DNA of 64,000 nucleotides from 55-13 sp037190145 (GCA_037190145.1 JBBCJU010000006.1:248001-312000), one strand, 5' to 3'. Counted from the first letter of the stretch, positions 24,966 to 33,572 are shown. The notes: generated by a model not told the origin, from the sequence alone. Numbers and translations are program-made.

Positions 24966-26915
24966 TTAAGCGTTGATCTGAACCATCTCGAAGGCTTCCA
25001 CCTTGTCGCCTTCTTGGAAAGCTTCCCAGTTGTCAAAGGTGATACCGCACTCCATTCCTAGAGTAACTTCTCGAACGTCATCCTTCAAGTGCTTGAGAGA
25101 GGCAACCTTTCCTTCATAAACCAACTCTCCGCCTCTACGAACTCGACAAAGCGCATTTCTTGTGACCTTGCCTTCTGTAACGTAGCTACCTGCAATAATG
25201 CCCTTACGACCGAACTGGAATCGGATTCGAATCTCGACTTCACCGAGTTCCTGCTCCTCAAACTTCGGTTCAAGCATGCCCTTAACCGCAGCCTCAATGT
25301 CCTCGATCAATTCATAAATGATCGTGTAGGTTCTAATTTCAACCTTCTGCCGCTCAGCTTCTTGCTTAGCTTTGCCCTCTGGTTTGACATTAAAGCCAAC
25401 CACGATGGCATTGGCTGCTCTTGCGAGTGAGATGTCTGACTCTGTGATCTGCCCAACGCCGCTGAGGATGATTTTTGTCTCAACTTCCTCGTTTTTGACC
25501 TTTTCCAGCATGCCTCGCACAGCTTCTACGGAACCTTGTACGTCTGCTTTGATAACTAGATTGAGTTCTTTCAGATCTTCTTCATCTAGCTTCTTTCGAA
25601 GTTCGTTGAGGGTCATACCTCGGCTCTTCACAACCAGGTTCTTTGCCCGATCATCTTGGACTCTTCGCTCTGCAATATCGCGTGCGGTTCGCTCATCTGC
25701 GGCCCACTCTATGCGATCTCCAGCTTGAGGTACATCACTGAGACCCAGAATCTCAACTGGCGTGCTCGGGCCGGCTTCGGTGATTTTCTCACCTTGGTAG
25801 TCCGTCATCGCCTTCATTCGACCATAGGTCGTTCCAACGACAAGTGCATCTCCAATCTTGAGCGTGCCTTCTTGGACTAGGATAGTTGCAACCGCGCCTC
25901 TACCTTTCTCCATCTTGGCTTCAATAACGGAACCTGCAAGCTCAGCTTTAGGATCGGCCTTAAGCTCCATCACTTCTGCTTGAAGAAGAATGCCTTCCAA
26001 GAGGTCTTGCACGCCTTGACCGGTGTGAGCAGATACAGGGACACACATCACCTGACCACCATACGCTTCTGGAATGACTTCAAATTCCGTTAGCTGTTGC
26101 ATGGTTCGATCCGGATTTGCATCTGGCTTATCAACCTTATTGATCGCAACAATCATGGGAACGCCAGCGTTCTTGATGTGCTGAATCGCTTCCCGAGTTT
26201 GGGGCATGATGCCGTCATCGGCGGCGACCACAAGGATGGCGATGTCGGTTACTTGCGCACCACGAGCACGCATAGCGGTAAATGCCGCGTGGCCAGGGGT
26301 ATCCAAGAAAGTGATCTTTCCTTCAGGGAGCTCTACTTGGTAAGCACCGATATGCTGGGTGATTCCGCCGTGCTCCTTAGAAGCTACATTCGCCTTTCGA
26401 ATGTAGTCGAGAAGGGAAGTCTTGCCGTGGTCAACGTGGCCCATGATGGTAACGACCGGTGGCCTAACCTGAGCGCCTTTCTTACCTCCGGCTGCTGAAC
26501 CACCACCCTTAGAAGCGGGTTTGGGCTTGGGTGCATCGGCCCACTGAATAGTGAATCCGTAGTTCTCGGCAAGCTTTTCGGCCACGTCATCTTTCAGAGT
26601 CGTGGTCAAGGTTGCCATGACTTTCAGCTTCATCATGAGCGCCTTCTGGACTTCTGGTTGGGCTACTCCCATCGCAATGGCAAGATCGCGAGGAGTGCGG
26701 CCTGGTGCCAGCGTAACCTGTTTTGAACCCACTTGCTCAATAAGAGACTCTTTGATCAGATCAACGGTGTCGTTATCAGCCTCAAAGTTTGTTCCATCGT
26801 GCTCTAGACCCAAGTCATTCAACACGCCGTAGACGACGCCGGGAACGACCTCGAACTCTTTAGCAATATCTGCGATGGCAACGATCATATCTTTCTTCTT
26901 TACCTCAGTTTGCAT
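24966..26915 (-). CDS. infB: Translation initiation factor IF-2
   Basis: IF-2 is the GTPase that positions initiator fMet-tRNA on the ribosome. The 649-residue protein has a short N-terminal region (about 150 residues, with the IF2_N-like segment and a small Gly/Lys/Pro linker). Next is the GTPase domain with GHVDHGKT at 159-166, a switch-I/G2 region ending HGGITQHIGAY, DTPGH and NKVD. The domain II/III/IV region ends in GMECGITFDNWEAFQEGD. The N-terminal part is much shorter than in enterobacteria. It overlaps the YlxR gene by 16 bases, in the usual nusA-ylxR-infB order. Confidence 0.97.
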   Translation of the reverse strand: MQTEVKKKDMIVAIADIAKEFEVVPGVVYGVLNDLGLEHDGTNFEADNDTVDLIKESLIEQVGSKQVTLAPGRTPRDLAIAMGVAQPEVQKALMMKLKVMATLTTTLKDDVAEKLAENYGFTIQWADAPKPKPASKGGGSAAGGKKGAQVRPPVVTIMGHVDHGKTSLLDYIRKANVASKEHGGITQHIGAYQVELPEGKITFLDTPGHAAFTAMRARGAQVTDIAILVVAADDGIMPQTREAIQHIKNAGVPMIVAINKVDKPDANPDRTMQQLTEFEVIPEAYGGQVMCVPVSAHTGQGVQDLLEGILLQAEVMELKADPKAELAGSVIEAKMEKGRGAVATILVQEGTLKIGDALVVGTTYGRMKAMTDYQGEKITEAGPSTPVEILGLSDVPQAGDRIEWAADERTARDIAERRVQDDRAKNLVVKSRGMTLNELRKKLDEEDLKELNLVIKADVQGSVEAVRGMLEKVKNEEVETKIILSGVGQITESDISLARAANAIVVGFNVKPEGKAKQEAERQKVEIRTYTIIYELIEDIEAAVKGMLEPKFEEQELGEVEIRIRFQFGRKGIIAGSYVTEGKVTRNALCRVRRGGELVYEGKVASLKHLKDDVREVTLGMECGITFDNWEAFQEGDKVEAFEMVQINA

Positions 26916-27190
26916 ACTAATTCTTCTTTCAGCTTCGTCTTATAGGCCCCTTCGACAGAGGTTCGAAGCGCTCGCGCCAGCTTTTCCTTAGCCAGTGCAG
27001 ATTCCACACACTCCGCAGAGCGACAAATATAGGCGCTCCTTCCAACGCCTCCTTTTTCACAAACTATAACGCGCCCCCCGGACTCTCGGGAGACGCGTAG
27101 AAACGAGCTTTGATCGTCCTTACGTCTACATCCGATACATGTCCGTTCCGGAGTGTGGTTTGCGGCTTGTGGCTTCTCGGTTGATTTCAT
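26900..27190 (-). CDS. ylxR: YlxR family RNA-binding protein
   Basis: A 96-residue DUF448 protein. It has TCIGCRRK, which marks the family, followed by LRVSRESGG and GGVGRSAYICRSAECVESA. YlxR proteins bind RNA and in some bacteria influence RNase P. I prefer ATG 27190, preceded by a GGGAAGTGAG-like ribosome site, over an upstream start at 27211. It sits between nusA (39 bases away) and infB, as in most bacteria. Confidence 0.9.
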   Translation of the reverse strand: MKSTEKPQAANHTPERTCIGCRRKDDQSSFLRVSRESGGRVIVCEKGGVGRSAYICRSAECVESALAKEKLARALRTSVEGAYKTKLKEELVCKLR

Positions 27191-27229
27191 TAATCTCACT
27201 TCCCAATCCACAAGCCACAGAACCCATGA

Positions 27230-28279
27230 CTATTTCCCTTCGCCAGCCGCTTGGGCTTCGCTGCGAATATCGATCTTCCAGTCCGTCAAGCGAGCTGCTA
27301 AACGCACGTTTTGCCCGCCCTTACCAATGGCCAACGACAACTGGGTGTCTGGTACCACAACGTAAGCGCTTCGCTCTTCTTCGTTCAGCTTGATCGTATT
27401 CACCTTTGCCGGACTAAGGGCATTGGTGATGTAGGTATACGGATCATCGCTATACGGAACGATGTCAATCTTCTCGTCAAACAACTCATCAACGATTGCT
27501 TGAACGCGAGAGCCACGAGGCCCTACACAAGATCCAACAGCGTCAACGCGCTCATCAGTGCTATGGACCGCGATTTTGCTTCGCTGACCAGGCTCTCGTG
27601 CCACCGATTTGATGACCACGATCTCTTGAGCAATCTCCGGAACTTCAAGCTCAAAAAGCTTACGCAGCAAGTTCGGGTGAGTACGGCTCACGATGACTCG
27701 TAGTCGTTTTGTGCTGTCGTCTACTCTCAAGACGTACACCCGCATCCGGTCATTCTGCCGATAGGGCTCTGTTGGGACTTGCTCCCTCTTCGGAAGCTCG
27801 CACTCAATCTTATTGACCTGAACGTAGATGCTTGATCCTTCGCGCCGAGTTACGGTGCCGGATACAACATCCCCCATCTTCTCACTGAAGATGTCATGAA
27901 TCTGCTTAGTCTCAGCCTCACGTAGCTTTTGATTAAGAACTTGCTTGAATACGGTTGCCGCAATTCGGCCGAACCGGTTCGGATCGACGTCCATCTCCAC
28001 AAAATCGCCGATTTGGACATCCGACTTCTTCTTGCGGGCGTCCATAACGCTGATTTGATAAGCAGGCTCGGTGACAAACGCCACAACTTCTTTACCAACG
28101 GTTGCCGACCAGCCTTTTGCCGGATCGAGTTTCACGTGAACCTCAACACGGACATCGTGGGGAACGTTGATGAAGTTCTTGTAGGCGGCAGCGAGAGCGG
28201 CTTCGATCTGCTGAACCAGTTCTTCAACCGCGATGTCCCTCTCTTGGGCGATCTGCTTCAACTGTTGCATGATGTCCAT
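27230..28279 (-). CDS. nusA: Transcription termination/antitermination factor NusA
   Basis: NusA binds RNA polymerase and modulates pausing, termination and antitermination. The 349-residue protein has the N-terminal polymerase-binding domain, an S1 domain around GDVVSGTVTRREGSSIYVQV, and two KH domains with GSCVGPRGSRVQAIVDEL and LAIGKGGQNVRLAARL. I start it at ATG 28279, which has GAGGAGAAG a few bases upstream; a longer frame from 28393 would include an untranslated leader with a terminator. No C-terminal acidic repeats are present. The rimP gene that usually precedes nusA is not here; instead folB diverges from the same region. Confidence 0.96.
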   Translation of the reverse strand: MDIMQQLKQIAQERDIAVEELVQQIEAALAAAYKNFINVPHDVRVEVHVKLDPAKGWSATVGKEVVAFVTEPAYQISVMDARKKKSDVQIGDFVEMDVDPNRFGRIAATVFKQVLNQKLREAETKQIHDIFSEKMGDVVSGTVTRREGSSIYVQVNKIECELPKREQVPTEPYRQNDRMRVYVLRVDDSTKRLRVIVSRTHPNLLRKLFELEVPEIAQEIVVIKSVAREPGQRSKIAVHSTDERVDAVGSCVGPRGSRVQAIVDELFDEKIDIVPYSDDPYTYITNALSPAKVNTIKLNEEERSAYVVVPDTQLSLAIGKGGQNVRLAARLTDWKIDIRSEAQAAGEGK

Positions 28280-28304
28280 CGCGTTCTTCTCCTCGTGGCG
28301 GTAC

Positions 28305-28330
28305 AAAAAAAGGCGGCTATAAGCCACCTT
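28305..28330 (-). terminator. Attenuator-like intrinsic terminator in the nusA leader
   Basis: On the minus strand AAGGTGGCT (28330-28322) pairs with AGCCGCCTT (28318-28310) around TAT, directly followed by a T-run to 28305. It lies between the only possible promoter region, shared divergently with folB, and the nusA start 26 bases further on, so it would stop transcription before nusA unless read through. The preceding AAGGCGCC could pair alternatively with the GGTGGC arm. Confidence 0.65.
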
Positions 28331-28430
28331 CAGGCGCCTTGTTTGGAAAAAGTGTAGCATATTTGAATCAAAAACCGCCGGGTCCTGAGGCACTGGGCGG
28401 ACGCGAAAGAGGCATCATAGATACGTAGCC

Positions 28431-28787
28431 ATGTATTCAATCTTTATCCACGGTATTGAGTTTTACGGCTTTCACGGAGTTCCTCCTGAAGAGCGGGTGG
28501 TTGGACATCGCTACCGAGTTGATGTTGACCTTGTTGTAGACGGAATGGCTAATTCCAGCGATGCCATTGAGGACACAGTGGATTACGGTCGACTTGGGCA
28601 GCTTATCGTGCAGATTGGAACTCAAGAGACCGTGTACACAGTGGAGCGGCTAGCGCAGCTTATTGGAGAGCGAATTTTAGAAGCTGCACCCCTAGCTCAG
28701 CAAGCGAAAGTAAGGGTTGCCAAACCTCTTCCTCCGGCACCGATCATTGCGGAAGTGGCGGGTGTGGAGTTGGTGGTCAATCGCTGA
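28431..28787 (+). CDS. folB: Dihydroneopterin aldolase
   Basis: FolB converts 7,8-dihydroneopterin to 6-hydroxymethyl-dihydropterin plus glycolaldehyde in folate synthesis. The 118-residue protein has the family opening IFIHGIEFYGFHGVPPEER with the catalytic Glu, VDYGRL, the ERLAQLIGERIL helix and the VRVAKPLPP lysine segment. No other folate genes are adjacent. It is divergent from nusA and ends 2 bases before the convergent dGTPase gene. Confidence 0.93.
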   Translation: MYSIFIHGIEFYGFHGVPPEERVVGHRYRVDVDLVVDGMANSSDAIEDTVDYGRLGQLIVQIGTQETVYTVERLAQLIGERILEAAPLAQQAKVRVAKPLPPAPIIAEVAGVELVVNR

Positions 28788-28789
28788 AG

Positions 28790-29782
28790 CTAGTTAGAGA
28801 GGCGTCTGGCTTCGTTGATTGCAAATCGATCAGTCATTCCACTGATATAGTCGACCGCACCTTGAACGCCTTGATACCCTTCTGGCAGGTTCCCGGGAAG
28901 GGTGTAAAAATCAAATAGCTTGGCGACAATCAGCTTTGCTTCCTTCGCTTCGGTTTGGACACGTTCTGGAGCTAGATAAACGTGTTCAAACATCCATTCT
29001 TTAAGGTCATTCATGGATTCAAGGAGTTGAGGAGACATGCGGATAGCAGGTTGATCCAAGCTGTTTTCCACGACATCGAAAACCATGGTCTTAATCCGAC
29101 GAGATTGATTCACTCCAAGCCACTCAAATCTCTCGGGTAAACCTTTAATCACCCCAGCGCGGATGGCATCATCGATGTCATGGCTCAGGTAAGCAATTCG
29201 ATCACTCACTCGAACAACTGCTGCTTCTAGGGTGGAAACCGGCTCTCCGTCATAGGCACTCAGGTCATTGCGTCCTTTGCTATGTCCGCCGATTCCTTCG
29301 AGAACCTCAAAGGTGAGGTTTAAGGGCTCTAACACATCGAGCAAGCGAAGGGATTGTTCGTGGTGGCGAAAGTGGTTGGGCTCGGAGGATGTAGATTGCA
29401 AACACTCATCTAGTGCCTGCTCGCCGGTATGCCCGAATGGAGGATGACCGACATCGTGTCCGAGAGCAATTGCTTCGGTTAGGTCTTCATTCAGTCTCAA
29501 GGCTCGGCTGATTGTTCGCGATATCTGGCTGACCTCAAGGGTATGAGTCAATCTTGTCCGAAAATGATCTCCGCTTGGAGAAATGAAGACTTGAGTCTTG
29601 TGTTTTAGCCTGCGAAAAGCCTTTGAGTGGAGGATACGGTCGCGATCACGCTGGTAAACCGTGCGGATAGGATCTTGATCAGTGGCTACCTTCCGCCCGC
29701 GAGATGTAGAAGATAGAGCTGCAAAAGTGGACAGTCGTTGCCTTTCCCAATTCTCAATTTCTTCTCGCACTTGCTGAATCAC
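28790..29782 (-). CDS. dgt: Deoxyguanosinetriphosphate triphosphohydrolase-like protein
   Basis: A 330-residue HD-domain dNTP triphosphohydrolase, which removes the triphosphate from dNTPs. The metal ligands appear as RLTHTLEV, then the HD pair in LGHDVGHPPFGH and a later SDRIAYLSHDIDDA aspartate. The start KRLSTFAALSSTSRGRK and RTVYQRDRDRILHSKAFRRLKHKTQVF follow the Dgt-like (type 2) group rather than the E. coli hexameric type. The role is probably nucleotide-pool control or defence against phage DNA synthesis. It is on its own between two unrelated loci. Confidence 0.9.
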   Translation of the reverse strand: MIQQVREEIENWERQRLSTFAALSSTSRGRKVATDQDPIRTVYQRDRDRILHSKAFRRLKHKTQVFISPSGDHFRTRLTHTLEVSQISRTISRALRLNEDLTEAIALGHDVGHPPFGHTGEQALDECLQSTSSEPNHFRHHEQSLRLLDVLEPLNLTFEVLEGIGGHSKGRNDLSAYDGEPVSTLEAAVVRVSDRIAYLSHDIDDAIRAGVIKGLPERFEWLGVNQSRRIKTMVFDVVENSLDQPAIRMSPQLLESMNDLKEWMFEHVYLAPERVQTEAKEAKLIVAKLFDFYTLPGNLPEGYQGVQGAVDYISGMTDRFAINEARRLSN

Positions 29783-29836
29783 AAAGGTATATACGGACTA
29801 GTCTCCCGTGTAGGCTCGTGTGAAAAAACTAGATAT

Positions 29837-30372
29837 CTATTTATCAAGTGTTTCTAGGCGCCTTTGAAAATCTGCAAACTTCTGTGACTCATCCTCTTTC
29901 ATCGCCCAGTTTTTGATCTCATCAAAGTCAATCGAGGTGTTTGTGGCTACTGCGACTGCTTGACTGAGTCCAGCATAGTCATTCCAGAAAAAGTAGGCAG
30001 CTAATCGATCTTTTACTGAATCCTCTGGCCTAATAACTTCTAGTTCTTGCAAGTTTCTGCTCACAGTGTTCCACTGTGTTATAGCCTGCTCTCCAACCCC
30101 TAAGGGGCCTTTGGGAAAATCTAGAGTGAACGGAGTCTGATGGGAGGCAAACGTGCGACCAACCTGTCTAAACCCGAACTGCTCAATGACCCACAAAACC
30201 TTTGCTTCGTCAGTCCACATTGAAAGTACAAAGTCCAAATCACGAGACTGATAGGCGCCGGCGCATAAAACGTGGCAGCAGAACCACCGCAAAGGACAGC
30301 TGTGATTTTATGTTTCCTAAACTCTGTCCCCAATGTAAAGGCGATATCAACTAGAGACATAGAGGGATTCAT
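29837..30372 (-). pseudogene. Nucleotidyltransferase (AbiEii/MNT-like), frameshifted
   Basis: Two frames together make one nucleotidyltransferase-like protein. The first runs from ATG 30372 (MNPSMSLVDIAFTLG, then VLCGGSAATFYAP) and continues out of frame. The second supplies AYQSRDLDFVLSMW and the C-terminal 130 residues ending in RRLETLDK. GGSA...YQSRDLDFV is the G-S and D-x-D metal site of the fold. The shift lies at the GC-palindromic run near 30253-30265 and is repaired by adding one base. The gene overlaps the winged-helix gene by 4 bases (ATGA), so translation was coupled. It may be decayed, a sequencing error, or phase-variable. Confidence 0.7.
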
Positions 30373-30707
30373 ATCTCTTTACCCCTCTTCCGAGGACGCA
30401 TACGAAGGCTTTCGATTGCCTGTTCAAACTCTGGGTAAGCGCTTGCAATCTTGAGCAAAGTAGCTTTTATCTCAGGAGCCGCAATAAACCCGGGATTCAG
30501 GGCAACGCGCCGTTCAGTTCCCCGTATATTGGTACGAACTAGCCCTTCATCTTCAAGGGCTTCTACCATTTGTTGGACACTGAAAAGGGTAGCTTTCATT
30601 AGCCTAGCCAACTCTCTTGGGAATGTCTCACCTAACATTGCAATAAACACCAAAGTCTGGGTTCGTCTCTCACTTCCAAAGACTTTGGGCAATCTGGGTT
30701 TAAGCAT
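30369..30707 (-). CDS. Winged helix-turn-helix protein, probable antitoxin/regulator
   Basis: A 112-residue protein. The centre reads FPRELARLMKATLFSVQQMVEALEDEGLVRTNIRGTERRVALNP, a winged helix with a recognition helix and a basic wing. The gene is followed at once by a nucleotidyltransferase, as in AbiEi/AbiEii-type and related modules where the first protein represses and neutralises. The -10-like CATAAT is only about 7 bases before the start, so the mRNA may be leaderless. Two operator-like dyads overlap the promoter, which suggests self-regulation. The name as antitoxin is inferred from context. Confidence 0.65.
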   Translation of the reverse strand: MLKPRLPKVFGSERRTQTLVFIAMLGETFPRELARLMKATLFSVQQMVEALEDEGLVRTNIRGTERRVALNPGFIAAPEIKATLLKIASAYPEFEQAIESLRMRPRKRGKEI

Positions 30708-30718
30708 AGCTATATTAT

Positions 30719-30758
30719 GACCAGAAATATCTGGTCTCTTGACAAGAAATTTCTGGTC
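30719..30758. promoter_or_regulatory. Tandem palindromic operators of the winged-helix gene
   Basis: GACCAGA-AATA-TCTGGTC (30719-30736) and GACAAGA-AATT-TCTGGTC (30741-30758) are near-identical 18-base dyads whose centres are 22 bases apart, two helical turns. The first overlaps the -10-like element of the gene on the minus strand. The second covers a TTGTCA -35 candidate. The spacing between the two elements is 20, longer than ideal. Confidence 0.65.
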
Positions 30759-30811
30759 AGGTGGCTAATGATTGAACACGCAAGCTGGATCTGATAGCGA
30801 AAAGAAAGCGT

Positions 30812-31516
30812 CTACTTTCGCCAAAAGCGGTACCGAGCCAGGGTCCAAAATGCTTCTGGAGCATCCGTCCACCGAATCTTTTTTCCGGCTTGCTTGCTGC
30901 GTGGGATATAGGTGATCGGAACTTCGATAATTTGTTGCCCCATACGAATCGCCTTGGCTGTGGCTTCCGGACAGAATTCAAAGCGCTTGCACTGCAAGTC
31001 CATATTCTTTAGAAGGTCTGTCCGCAAGGCTTTATAGCAGGTGGCTTCGTCGGTTATCTTTTGGAAAAAGAGCAACCTGACGGCCCATGCCAACAGGACG
31101 TTGACAAGTTTGTTGGGGAGGGCCATCCCAGACGGCATCCCTTTCGAGAATCGAGTGCCGTAAACAACAGTGGCTTTTCCATCCAGAATCGGTTGAACAA
31201 CTTGGGGAATCTCTTCCGGTAAATACTCAAGATCAGCGTCTTGAATAATGGTCGCCTTGCCAGTGGCGTGGGGGAGTGCTTGTACAATCGCAGCCCCTTT
31301 TCCGCCCCTCTGCGGATTGGTTAGGATGAGAATTCGATCTGAGTAGCTTCGAAGTATCTCAGGAGTTTTATCTGTGCTGCCATCGTCCACAACGATAATC
31401 TGGGAAGTAAGAGGTACGGCTAGCAACCGCTCGATGACTTCGCCGATCGTATCCTCTTCGTTGAGAGCCGGGACAATTACAGTTACATCCGGCTGGTCTT
31501 CAGGCATGGGCGTCAT
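30812..31516 (-). CDS. Glycosyltransferase family 2 (polyprenyl-phosphate hexosyltransferase-like)
   Basis: A 234-residue GT-A enzyme. It opens with VTVIVPALNEEDTIGEVI, followed by VVDDGSTDKTPEIL (nucleotide site) and IIQDADLEYLPEE with the metal-binding D-x-D. The GTRFSKG and PITYIPRSKQAGKKIRWTDA segments are typical of the dolichyl-phosphate mannose/glucose synthase group. No C-terminal membrane helices are visible, so it is a soluble or peripheral enzyme. It probably transfers a sugar from a nucleotide donor onto a polyprenyl phosphate. The start could be either the first Met or Met4. Confidence 0.85.
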   Translation of the reverse strand: MTPMPEDQPDVTVIVPALNEEDTIGEVIERLLAVPLTSQIIVVDDGSTDKTPEILRSYSDRILILTNPQRGGKGAAIVQALPHATGKATIIQDADLEYLPEEIPQVVQPILDGKATVVYGTRFSKGMPSGMALPNKLVNVLLAWAVRLLFFQKITDEATCYKALRTDLLKNMDLQCKRFEFCPEATAKAIRMGQQIIEVPITYIPRSKQAGKKIRWTDAPEAFWTLARYRFWRK

Positions 31517-31632
31517 GATACTTGTTCAACCCTAATAGAGACAAACGCGAGAATCATGCCGTTCCTCAATTCTAGGAGGATCGAGCGAAACCCAATCGCA
31601 GCCCCAAACGTATGCCGGTGTGAGTTTTTGTC

Positions 31633-32348
31633 ATGAGTGGATTAGCGACACCAGTGATTGCAGATTTTACAGCGGTAACCCGAGCCTGGAAAAACCTTTG
31701 GAAAAGTCCCATCTGGATCGTCGGGCATGCCTTGATAGCAATAATCCCAATTATCTTCTCCTACTTCACAAGGCACTCTGTTTTGTAGGGGGGGCTTCGA
31801 ACCTAGCGTTCGGCTTAACGGTCCATCTGGTCGCCACAATTTTTTGCACCCTCATCATCGGAACCTATCAGCGCGAATATCTTCGATTCTTGAGAGGAGA
31901 AAAGCCCAGGTTGAAAGGAATCTTCGATACCGCCGCTCTAGAAGCCCGATTCTTTATCCTCGGAGTTCTCTTTTTCTTGCCTAGCTGCATCGTCTGGATA
32001 TTGGTTAGCCTATCTTTGAATCCGGACAATGGGGTGTTTATGGTTACTTACTCGGCGGCAACCACGGCTGTTTCCTTGCTCCTCTACCCCTTCTGCTTTT
32101 CACGTATGATTCTTGCAAGTGAGCGAGTCAGCCTGGTAGAGGCGCTGCGGAAGAGTTGGAGTCTGACCATGCGAGCCCCCTGGGCTGTTTTGTTTACGCT
32201 GTTCACGGCCGGAGTTGTTAGTGTCAGTGGCTATGTTGTGTTATGTTTTGGCTATCTGATAACAGGTCCTATCTACTTACTTGCGATGGCCCATATTTAC
32301 GAAGACAACTGCGGAAAACCTCCGTCGGTTGATCCTGTTGTTCAATGA
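31633..32348 (+). pseudogene. Membrane protein with an internal frameshift (paralogue of 34338 gene)
   Basis: From ATG 31633 the frame gives 51 codons (MSGLATPVIADFTAVTRAWKNLWKSPI, then a membrane helix) and stops at TAG 31786. The next frame carries on with FVGGASNLAFGLTVHL and about 180 residues with several helices. Restoring one base in the T-run at 31781-31784 joins them into a protein of about 238 residues laid out like the gene at 34338: a short N-terminus with a W-K-x-L motif, then about six helices. The longer frame from 31620 has an unlikely Cys/Ser/Asn-rich N-terminus. This is a recent frameshift or sequencing error. Confidence 0.7.
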
Positions 32349-32358
32349 GTTCGCGTCT

Positions 32359-33498
32359 TTAGGTGCGGAAAGGATTAACAGACTCATCCTTCAAAAGGGT
32401 CTCATAACGCTTTTTAAGCCCCGCATCAGGATGTTGTAACATGCGTTGTCCTAGCACAACGGTTTTCGCCAACCTTACAAAACGGAACCCACGGATTTCT
32501 TTCATTGTGGAGCGGTCAGTAAGCCTAGGGTAGGTGGCAAACGCCTTAGTAAGCCTGTCCTCTCCTTGGAGATCCGCCGCCTTGGAAAGAGCTTCTAGTG
32601 CCGCGCGTTGAGCAGGCGTAGCCCATTTGAGAACATTGCTGTAAGGTGTAGCAAATACCTCATCTTCCGGCATGGTGACCACTCGTCGTAGGAACTCATC
32701 CGAGGTGCAAACCGGGGTGTCAATCGATTCATCATTGATCAGCGACCAACAGAAGGCTTCATTCATGCCTATAAAACCGTTCTTGTCATAATCTTCGGCT
32801 GCCACCTTCTGACCCGTTCGACTGGTACCAATGAGGGCACCCATAAAGTAGGTTGTAAAGTCGCGATAATCTGCTTCATTGATCATCGAGGTGCAACCCG
32901 CAGCCGTTCTTGACTCTATGCTTGCATAGAACCCACAGAATCGGTTATCCATTGGAGCTTGTTTTGGATCTCCGTCTTTAAACAGACTCTTGGCAAATCC
33001 ACCTGCGTGGCACTGCACCATGATGGCGATAACCGGTACGTCTTTAGGAAATGCGGCAATGGATGCTGCCATGTCTATGGCGGTGTATTGTTCAAACTTC
33101 CAAAGGTTAAAAAAACTCAAGGGCGGTGTCGGAGGTCTAGGGATCGTTCCGTGGCCTGTGAAATAGAGCAGAACAGGGCTGCTCCCCCCTTTGGCTAAAG
33201 TATTAATCTCAGCCTTAACATTCTCAAGCGAAGCTGCTCCATCGATTCGGGGCAGCTCAGGGGACTTGTATTTATCTCTTGGCCCCGGGCGCTCTCCCTC
33301 CGGTGTGTAGCGAATAGTTGCGCTGTCTTTGTCTCCATCCGCAAATAGAATGCGTACTGTCGAACCCTTGGGCAGATTTTTTGCGCAATATTGAACATTG
33401 GATTCAATGGCTATTTGGTTGTTTGACGGATTGGGGCCCCCGCCCACGATAAGGGTTCTGGGTGGAGCAATCGAAAGAAGAGTTAAGAGCGTAATCAT
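32359..33498 (-). CDS. Caspase-fold (clan CD) cysteine peptidase, secreted
   Basis: A 379-residue protein with a short hydrophobic N-terminus that may be a signal peptide. The catalytic dyad of clan CD peptidases is visible: His116 in LLYFTGHGT and Cys163 in AIMVQCHAGGF, each after a hydrophobic beta strand. Between them lies the legumain-like (C13) arrangement, and GFYASIESRTAAGC follows as the next strand. The last 100 residues carry a helical tail. Relatives include legumains, metacaspases and secreted bacterial proteases. The substrate specificity is unknown; no partner gene is evident. Confidence 0.75.
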   Translation of the reverse strand: MITLLTLLSIAPPRTLIVGGGPNPSNNQIAIESNVQYCAKNLPKGSTVRILFADGDKDSATIRYTPEGERPGPRDKYKSPELPRIDGAASLENVKAEINTLAKGGSSPVLLYFTGHGTIPRPPTPPLSFFNLWKFEQYTAIDMAASIAAFPKDVPVIAIMVQCHAGGFAKSLFKDGDPKQAPMDNRFCGFYASIESRTAAGCTSMINEADYRDFTTYFMGALIGTSRTGQKVAAEDYDKNGFIGMNEAFCWSLINDESIDTPVCTSDEFLRRVVTMPEDEVFATPYSNVLKWATPAQRAALEALSKAADLQGEDRLTKAFATYPRLTDRSTMKEIRGFRFVRLAKTVVLGQRMLQHPDAGLKKRYETLLKDESVNPFRT

Positions 33499-33572
33499 CG
33501 GTTCGCTTTGCTTATTGTAAGACGATTTTTAGGAACGACTTCTATGGTTTTGTTCGCAAGTACAATCGAGAT

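Noticed and set aside
31620..31780. Cys/Ser/Asn-rich N-terminus read in the 31620 frame
   Set aside because: The other frame from 31633 gives a plausible membrane protein start that matches the paralogue, so the 31620 frame is an out-of-frame reading.
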